Positions 56,793-64,000 of a stretch of DNA of 64,000 nucleotides are shown one piece after another (within the stretch, counting starts at the first letter, position 1; each line of letters starts with the position of its first letter). The stretch lies in assembly GCA_037576215.1 (NCBI GenBank), contig JBANDB010000021.1, positions 558,001-622,000 on the forward strand, written 5' to 3'. A program made the position numbers and the translations under genes. The DNA comes from Armillaria gallica. Lineage: Eukaryota; Basidiomycota; Agaricomycetes; Agaricales; Physalacriaceae. The notes under the pieces were generated by a model. The model was not told the DNA's origin and searched no databases. It saw only the letters and a program-made list of their open reading frames with translations.

Positions 56793-59553
56793 TTATAAAA
56801 TCGCAAAATCTAGGTGTGAATGCGTAGACGGCATATCAACGGCGCCTTGGTTGTCGCCGTAGAGTAAACCTGGGCGAGGTTGAGGGAGACGAACCTCCTC
56901 CATCCATGACATCATCCACATCATTTGTTGAGCGGCACGTGTGAGCGAAATGTATTCAGCCTCGACTGTGGAAAGAGCTACCATTGCCTGACATTTGGAA
57001 CTCCAACAGACCGGTCCTCCCACCATTGTAAAGATGTACCCCAATGTGGATCGCATTGTATCATGACAGCCACCATAATCTGCGTCGACGAATCCAACTG
57101 GGATGAGAGGCTTGTCACGTGAGTAGACGATACCGTAGTCCATAGTGCCCTTGATGTACCCCAAGATGTGCATGAGGGCCTTCCAGTGTGCCATGCCAGG
57201 GTTGGTCTAGAAACAAGCAAGCATGCTGACAGGGTAGCACAAGTCAGGACGCGTGGCCAGCTGTCCCCACATCACTCGTCCCAAAAGTCATCTATATGGG
57301 TGCTCCTCCATCTCGTCGTGTTCTGCTTGCATCGTGGGTGACTGGGAATGGTCCAGGATAATTCCTACTGGCAGGGACGTAGAACGTGGAGTGAGATGCA
57401 TAAGGTTGAAGTCACTAAAAATGTTCTCCCAGTATGGGCGCTGAGAGAAAGAGATCATACCAGCCTCGAGGTCCTGGTCAATCCTCATGCCCAGGAAATA
57501 ATGATTCTCTCCCACATCTGTCAGGTCCCACTTCTCTTCGAGCTCCCCCTTTCGATGCCTCGCTTCCTCCTTGCTCGACGACACACCCCATATGTCGTCT
57601 GTATACGTGTCAGTGATGGTATAGTCACCATCTGGCTCACCAATAGTCCACACACACGGATCTGCATGCAAAGCCCTATATCCCAGATCATCGTATGTCT
57701 TTCCAAGAGTCTCGTACCAATCATGGCCACCTTGCATAGTCCCATAGATGGTGTGTACCAGCTTGCAAACTTTATCCTCTTGGCCCTCAACAACGTACCC
57801 AGGAGGCTGGCACATATAGATATCTTCCTTTGTCTCACTATTCAGGTATGCAGAGACGAAGTCGACTTGCCACAGATGCAGGTCCAGTTTCATGGCGACA
57901 GCAGCAGACATATGTATGGATTCAAGATGAGTCACTGTGGCCTAGGTGTCATTGTAATCAAGACCGTATTGTTGGGTGTACCCCTTGCCAACAAGTCTAG
58001 CCTTGTCACGGAGCCAGTTACCATCACTGTCCCACTTCATTCCGTAGACCCACTTGCAATCCATGATGTTAGCACCTTCTGGCGCATCCACGAGATCCCA
58101 GGTATGTTTCTGGAGGTGCATGTTGTACTCCACATCTATTGCTGCTTGCCACCTTGTCTCATCGACCTTTAACGTGTCTCGATAGTTCTTTGGGATATAG
58201 GGATCAGGCATCACTTCGGAAGCTGCCATAGACATGCGTGGTTGTCTGCTATTGGTAGCCCAATCATCACCCTTTGACCGGGCCTCAGCCTCGCACTGTT
58301 CAGACCTAATGGATTCCGTTGCATTGGAACTTGGACGTGTTAACCGCGATGATCGGCATAAGGTCGGCTCATCAGGTATATCTGGCATGGCAGGCTCAGA
58401 GATCTCAGAGATATGCTCCATAGTGGTAGTAGGTGGAGCGTGAGATGGCGAGGGCATGGGCATAGTGTCTAAATCAGTCTCCCCCATGGCCATGGAACGG
58501 TGTGCAACACCCTCATTGAATATGACATCACACGACATGAACACGTGTCCTGATTGATCAAGAACACGGTAGTTCGACCCTGCATAGCCCAAAAATACAC
58601 ACTTCTTTGATCGAGGCTCGAGTTTACTGCCACTGTCGACCAAGATACCACCAGCCGTGGGTCATCAAGCCCAGCATGTCGAACCAAAAACACAGAGGAA
58701 ACCGACATTCTGTCTATGCCTTGTGAACACTTCTGCAGGGATTTTACCGGGATGACGATGAGATGGAGCCAGATTGCGTGTGAAGATGGACATAGCGGCC
58801 GCCTCTGCCCAGTAGCAGTCCACCAGACCTGAGTCGCTCAGCAAGGCTCTTGTGTCCTCCATTGTGGTACAGATCGCTCGCTCCACAAGCCCATTCTGCG
58901 CAGACGAGTGTGGGGCTGTTAATTCCAGAATGATACCATGCTCGGCACAGTAGTCAACCCACTTCGACCCCGCAAAGGCACAATCAGCCTTCACTCGCTG
59001 TACTTTCTTCCCCATTTGCATCTCTGCCAATTTCCTCCACCTATCAAATGCCGCCACCGTCGTCTTGTCAGATTTGTCTGCAAGGAACTCCCCAGCTTTG
59101 TATCCAGTCTCACTATCGACCAGAATCATCATATACATCTTCCCGCTAACAGATGCAGTACAGGATGGTCCCCATAAATCAGTGGCAACGAGGTCAAGTG
59201 GATCAACGTCTGGGTCGCTAGGTTCATCAAAAGGACGACATGTATGTCGTGCAAGAATGCAGTCTTCACATTTGCCCAGCAAGGGATCAGGTGTGATGTT
59301 TAACCCATCAACAAGGCCTTTGGACGCCATCTCTTCAATTGTCTTGGGGCTCATATGAACAAAACGACGGTGCCATTCTGAGAGTGGTATAGCAGTAGCT
59401 CTGGATGACATGGCTTGCAGTGTAGGGATGGATTCAAGGACGTACATCCCCTCAGAGCCACGACCAACAAATAATTCGTTGCCTGACTTACCCTTCACCA
59501 CAGCCTTCCCATCTGCGAAAACTGTGGAGAGTCCAGCCTTGTCGAGAGCACTG
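56793..59553 (-). mobile_element. Copia-type pol remnant (integrase, reverse transcriptase, RNase H)
   Basis: Domains in order on the minus strand: GAG-pre-integrase (WHRRFVHMSPKTIEEM, then CEDCILARHTCRPF); integrase core with DLWGPS, DSETGY and SAQNGLVERA; KKCVFLGY; reverse transcriptase with QVDFVSAYLNSETKEDIYM and the YTDDIWG active site; and RNase H with GFVDADYGG and ALSTVEAEYISLT. Breaks are a frameshift near 58650, an in-frame TAG at 57944-57942, several stops near 57195-57290, and truncation after GDNQGAVDM. It is non-autonomous. Confidence 0.92.
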
Positions 59554-61466
59554 ATTACGAGTCCGAGGTAATGAGGATCATCCTTTTCTGAGTGATCTCG
59601 TGGGTAGGACCCTGAGCATTCTTAAGTTATACCTTAGGATTTAACAGCGACAAACATTGTCCCTTTATGGCAACAGCTTAACTTCTGCCCGACGCTCATG
59701 TCGACCTTCACCACACCGAATTGTTCCAGTACAAGGCTGAATGGTACACAAAAGGCATATTTTCTTTATTCTACTACTAGTACTTTTTATGTTCCTTTCG
59801 TAGATACTTAATCTGCACACTCGATTGCTGCGGTCCGACTTTGAAGCGAGCAGCGATCGAGTCACTGTGCAACTTCTTGTCTCCCTTTGACCACTACCTT
59901 GCCTCGCCTTTATGCCCATACAGCACGTAAATTGTGCTCTTTCTGAACACAAAAGGTATGGTTTATTTATTATATTACTTCTAATTGCTTTTTAGCTTCT
60001 TTCCATGCATCCGGTGGCCCCAAGAGCCCTGGATTGCGCATATCCTGCCCCCACCCCCTGCATAAGCTGTTGGTGGAGGCAGCACTGTGATTTATCCATC
60101 CACAAAGATGGCGATGACACCAGTACGCTCCACAATGACGACGACCCATGCCGACCGCTGCCATGGCCACATATCTGACCCCCATCCCCATCCCAATCCA
60201 CCCAGTACCCCTGGCATCAACATTGGTGCCTATTGCCACTGTACACGACTTCCACACACTACAAGAGTGTATGCCGCATGCAGAGATTCGACATCGGCCA
60301 TCATCTCAGCGTGGAAAGGGCTATCAAAGGCACACATAGCCACAACAATGACGATGACCAACAAGACAATGGCGATGACAACGACGTGGGCAGGGGTGGT
60401 TATACTCCATTGCGGTGCTATGAGGCAATCTAAGGGAGGGATGTTGGGGAAGGAGAGCTTGGAGGGAACACGCTGGAGGGCAGGAGACATCGAGGAGGAT
60501 GCCGGGATGAAGATCAGGATGCCGGTGGCACACGATGACAACGATGGACATGCCCTTCTGAGCTTCGATGTACGACTTGAGGGTGCAACAACTGTGCCCA
60601 GAACCATGATCCTACAACCATTACCCTGCCCACCACCGCTGCCCACCTCACCGAATGTCAACATCGGCATCTCTTGCACCATGGATCTCCCCCAGCCTCC
60701 TCATACTGGAGAATTCCCCATTATTTGGGTGGGGGATTGCGTACTCGCTGTGCACAAGGACCCATGATGTCCCAGTCATCATGGGTCGCTACCCTATTCC
60801 GATCCTCACCCCTTCCACCCCATTTCCATCCCTACAGCCTATCAACCACCACCAGGGCCTCACCACCCCTGTGTTTTCGACATCCGGGAATCCAGTGGTT
60901 TTCTCCCTCCAGCCTCTCCATCGCCGTGAAAGTGGCCCCGATGCCTCCCCGCCTGTTTTCCCCATCCTACCAGTGTTGTGATCACCACGACGACCCACAG
61001 ACCATTCGTTTAGACATATAGTATGGCCACCCCCTCAGTGAGCACCCCCACCATACCTTCCCATGACACCTGCACATGCATTGTTCACTACAAGGCATAT
61101 ATATATTTTTATTTCTGAAATAGTATATGTCTGCCTATAAATATACTATAATTTCTATTTACGAAATGTGCGAGTAGTTTAGTTGTTATCTGCATTGCTT
61201 AGTCTCAATTAAGCCTAGGATGTGTATGTGAGGTTTTGAACCCTTTTGCATGCGATTTTTTTTCAATTCCAAGAAATCGGGTTAAAACTTTACAGCTTGC
61301 TTAATGCCAGTCTAATTGTGGTAAGAGCAGAACGCAGAGTGCACTGGTATGCCATGCTAATTCACTCAAAAGACTGGGATCCTCGTGAGTATTGGTTTCG
61401 TTCAAAGGACCGACTTGTACATAGGTTCCAGACTCGTATCCGCCGTGCTCGCAGCGGCCCTCTTGG
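59554..61466. other. ~1.9-kb insertion splitting the copia polyprotein
   Basis: The copia sequence stops at ANLIST (61467) and resumes at SALDKAGLSTVFADG (59553). Between them lies non-copia DNA with no recognised gene. It contains a long Thr/Met/His-rich open frame (60087-60767, plus strand) of low-complexity composition, C-rich text at 60780-60990, and a tRNA-promoter-like head near its right end. No terminal inverted repeats or target duplication could be defined. Confidence 0.6.
61147..61260 (+). repeat. Possible tRNA-derived SINE head
   Basis: Box A-like TAGTTTAGTTG at 61175-61185 matches the Pol III consensus. Box B-like GGTTTTGAACCC at 61232-61243 differs from GGTTCGAACC by one core base. 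Spacing is tRNA-like, and a T-run follows. No cloverleaf forms, so a functional tRNA is unlikely. Confidence 0.35.
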
Positions 61467-62080
61467 CTAAGTGGAGATTAGGTTTGCCGCTAGGGAAGGG
61501 GAGTGCAGTGCGTTCTTGAAGGTCAGTTTGATGTGCTTTCCTTCAGATACAAAGGTCTTTGACGCGGTGCCTCTGCCTAGGATCTCAAATTGACCGGTCG
61601 CCTCCACTGCTGACGTCCCCGTTCGGAACGCTACAGGCATGTACTCGGTGAAATCTTCCTGATTTTTGAAGAAGAAATCACTCGCTCCCGAGTCCATGAA
61701 AGTGAGTATAACAGATGGCGTTTGTCCTTCAAACGTCATAGTGACGTATGCCCTGTCTGCAGTCTCCCCATCAAGTACGACCTCCTTGACGACAATGTCA
61801 CTATCAACCCGCTCGACTGGTTGTTCGGGCTCGTCCCCAAAGTCAGATTCAGCATTGACATCTTGTAGAGCCAGCATCTCGTCATCCGTTTCATCCCAGA
61901 GACTGGAGAAGTCGGTATCAAGCGTGTTGACTCGTTCAAAATCAGAGGTAAACGTCGTATCCATAGTCGTGAATGACTCAGAATCACTATCATCAGATTC
62001 ATCCCATCTCCAGAAGGAACGAGTACCGTTCCACTCAAAGGTTTGTTCACCGGTATCCCCATCTTCAACGACTTAGTCGA
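61467..62080 (-). mobile_element. Copia-type protease and C-terminal gag remnant
   Basis: The minus strand encodes an acidic gag tail (EWNGTRSFWRWDESDDSDSE), then an aspartic-protease domain with the active site FMDSGASDFFF and GRGTASKTF, ending LTFKNALHSPSLAANLIST. It is the upstream part of the pol remnant at 56793-59553, separated from it by the 1.9-kb insertion. The zinc knuckle and 5' LTR were not found. Confidence 0.85.
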
Positions 62081-64000
62081 AGTGGGCTGTTGCGAGCACG
62101 GCAGGTACGAGTCCGAACTTTGAAGGCTAGTGAGTAAATGACTGGCAGCACAGGTGACAGGAATGAAAACAGATGTTTTTTTATATTTAAATAATGGCTG
62201 CAGTACATAACATTCGTGCACTATTGTATGGTATATTAAGCTCGATTTTAGCCTGTGCTTGACTCTTAGGACCTACATTAATTTAACCCTGACTGCCTAT
62301 TCTTCTACAGCTATAGCATTGAGGCCAACGACATTCTGCAGTGTTGGAATGAGCTCATGAGAGGAAAGTTGAACAAACGGAGGCCACCATCATATTCATC
62401 AGCGACAGAAATGGCGACGAGTGTCTGACATAACAGTCATGCAATTGGTAGAGAGTGCAGGGACTATCGTCGACAGCATCGATAGCTTATCCCTGACGGC
62501 GCCTCGCCTAGCTTTGCCGTTTAACTGTTTGTCCATGAACCTGAGCAAGACTTTGAGCCCGCCAAGAATACCCGCCGCATATAATGGGACTCGAGATGAT
62601 ATAAAATCGAATGAGAACAAAATAGTAGTGATCTTCCGATAGCCAGTGTTGTTGTCCATCAGCAGAGTCCATAATTATACACAGGCGGAGATCCTCTACA
62701 AAGGAAATGAACGTTGCAGAACGTACAAGCAAAAAGACGCGTACCTCAAAAACCAGATGATGCCTGACGTGCGCCGAGTCTTACATTTATCCACACAAAA
62801 CGTTTGGCACATATGCCGACTGAGATTGACTTCTGAGATTCTGTTGAGACGGCTTGGGGAAGGTCCTTCATGCGCGTCAGGAAATCCTCCAAACTCCCTT
62901 GCGTCGCATTGTTCGTGTGTAGCTTTGCTAATTTTAACTCAAACTTCCCTTTCATAGCATATCAGACTTGTGTCCATTTCGCAGCAGAGGACATTGGGAG
63001 TGTTTAAATTTTCTATAGCTTCGTAAAGACATCAAGAATATTATTTTCAAAAAAAAGCCTGCCGTTGTACGGGGTGTGGCGGGGCGTTGAGAGTATAAGC
63101 GGCCATGGGCATAGCGTTGTCAGCGACCTTGGCACTGTAGTCGTCAAAACATGAGGTCGCGGGGTCGACTGCAGTTCTATGGCGATGACAGTGTCACTGC
63201 CACTGTGTCAGAGGGAGAAATAAACTCACCACTGAACTTCCCCTTGTAATAAACGGGGATAGTCCTGGTCACGATGGCCCCATTATGGGGGGGGATACGG
63301 GGTGCGGAAGGCGGGGGTCGAGATAGGGAGTGGGCGGGAGGCGACGGCAGCGTCAGTAGAGAAAACAAACTTCAGATTTGCGATCCCCCATTCAAAAAAT
63401 GGGAGATGGGTGAATTTGAGGTAAGTAGGCGAGCCAGGTAATGTGGGGAAGTTCAATGTTGGACCGGGAAGGGGTGGGCAGCGGCAGGCATCAGAGTGGT
63501 CGCGCAGCCAGAAGGCATGTTCAGTGCGCCATCCATGCGTTAATTGATACTCAAAAGGGCGCGTTCACCGTCGTTGTCGTCAGCCATTGAGGTCCCGACC
63601 ATCCTCCCACCATCCCGATCCATCTTTCCAGACACTTTCCGTACTCCTGCATCCGCGACCATCCCCCATATTTGAACCCCTGTTCTCCACCATGGCCATG
63701 GGTCGTCTTAGAGATCCTTCAGTTCTCTCGTCATCGCCCTTATCGTCGTCGTCCAATCTATTGTCGTCGTGGCTCTTTTCCGATTGATCGTGCCCCTACT
63801 TTCAGATGATGGCCGATTGTCGATCCGCCGATTCATTGTCGGTCATTCATATGCCCTCCATCAGGTTGCGGAGGCGATTGGCCTTGATGTTCATGTGGCG
63901 GGTGCTGGGGCGGGGTTGGAATGGGGACGGGGGCGGTATTGGCAGGCATTATTGGTGGTAGGCATCATCGCTGAATACGACGGCCATATCGTTCGTCTTC
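62081..64000. other. No supported gene; GC-rich low-complexity tail
   Basis: The minus-strand frame at 62746-62955 (KFELKLAKLHTNNATQGSLE) resembles the pattern of a copia gag helical region but is too short to call. From 63050 on the DNA is GC-rich with G-runs and C/T-rich stretches. No exon structure is evident. Confidence 0.4.

Noticed and set aside
60087..60767. 226-codon plus-strand frame as a gene
   Set aside because: Composition is dominated by Met, Thr, His and Pro from C-rich low-complexity DNA, with no domain and no splice signals, inside a transposon insertion.
61147..61260. Functional tRNA gene
   Set aside because: Box A and B resemblance exists, but acceptor and anticodon stems do not pair.

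Overview
This window looks like nuclear DNA of a mushroom-forming basidiomycete (Agaricomycetes). Nearly every gene is split by short GT-AG introns of about 47-60 nt. Families that are typically expanded in these fungi occur together: F-box, HET, caspase-like C14, S28 and M36 peptidases, and Mx-like dynamins. Intergenic DNA is rich in decayed transposons. No organism name is assigned. All gene models were spliced by hand from splice-site consensus, reading frame and paralog comparison.

Layout. 0-10.5 kb is ordinary gene space: a short-chain dehydrogenase (543-1529), a membrane-anchored alpha/beta hydrolase (2383-3665), a 1,073-residue polytopic Ser-rich membrane protein (4618-7952, minus) and a small hypothetical (10086-10538). 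11-23 kb is a duplication zone. It has a ~430-bp repeat in four copies, two DUF202 membrane-protein paralogs at its edges, a decayed dynamin 5' end and two intact Mx-like dynamin genes in tandem with identical exon structure. These are followed by a 480-bp terminal-inverted-repeat element and an intron-containing tRNA-Thr(UGU). 24-33 kb has a fold-back element, a small four-exon gene, an apparently intact 12-exon secreted S28 serine peptidase, an F-box gene and a decayed S28 copy.

35-53 kb is a fast-turnover cluster. It has two divergent caspase-like genes with His/Cys dyads, a third copy carrying a nonsense codon and altered motifs, another decayed S28 copy, a decayed M36 fungalysin, a 28-bp minisatellite, a 453-bp MITE with a 9-bp target duplication, a frameshifted HET gene and a 47-bp S28 fragment. 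53.5-62 kb is a nest of transposons: a Tc1 element inside a copia-type LTR, copia pol and protease fragments split by a 1.9-kb insertion, and a ~1.1-kb block with 17 ACTAGT palindromes. 62-64 kb has no supported gene.

How it may fit together (inference). Mx-like GTPases, caspase-fold proteases and a HET protein are families linked to self/non-self recognition or regulated cell death in fungi, and here they lie within 38 kb with repeated duplication and decay. That resembles a birth-and-death defence or allorecognition neighbourhood. The sequence does not prove that the genes act together. S28 and M36 peptidases would normally be secreted digestive enzymes.
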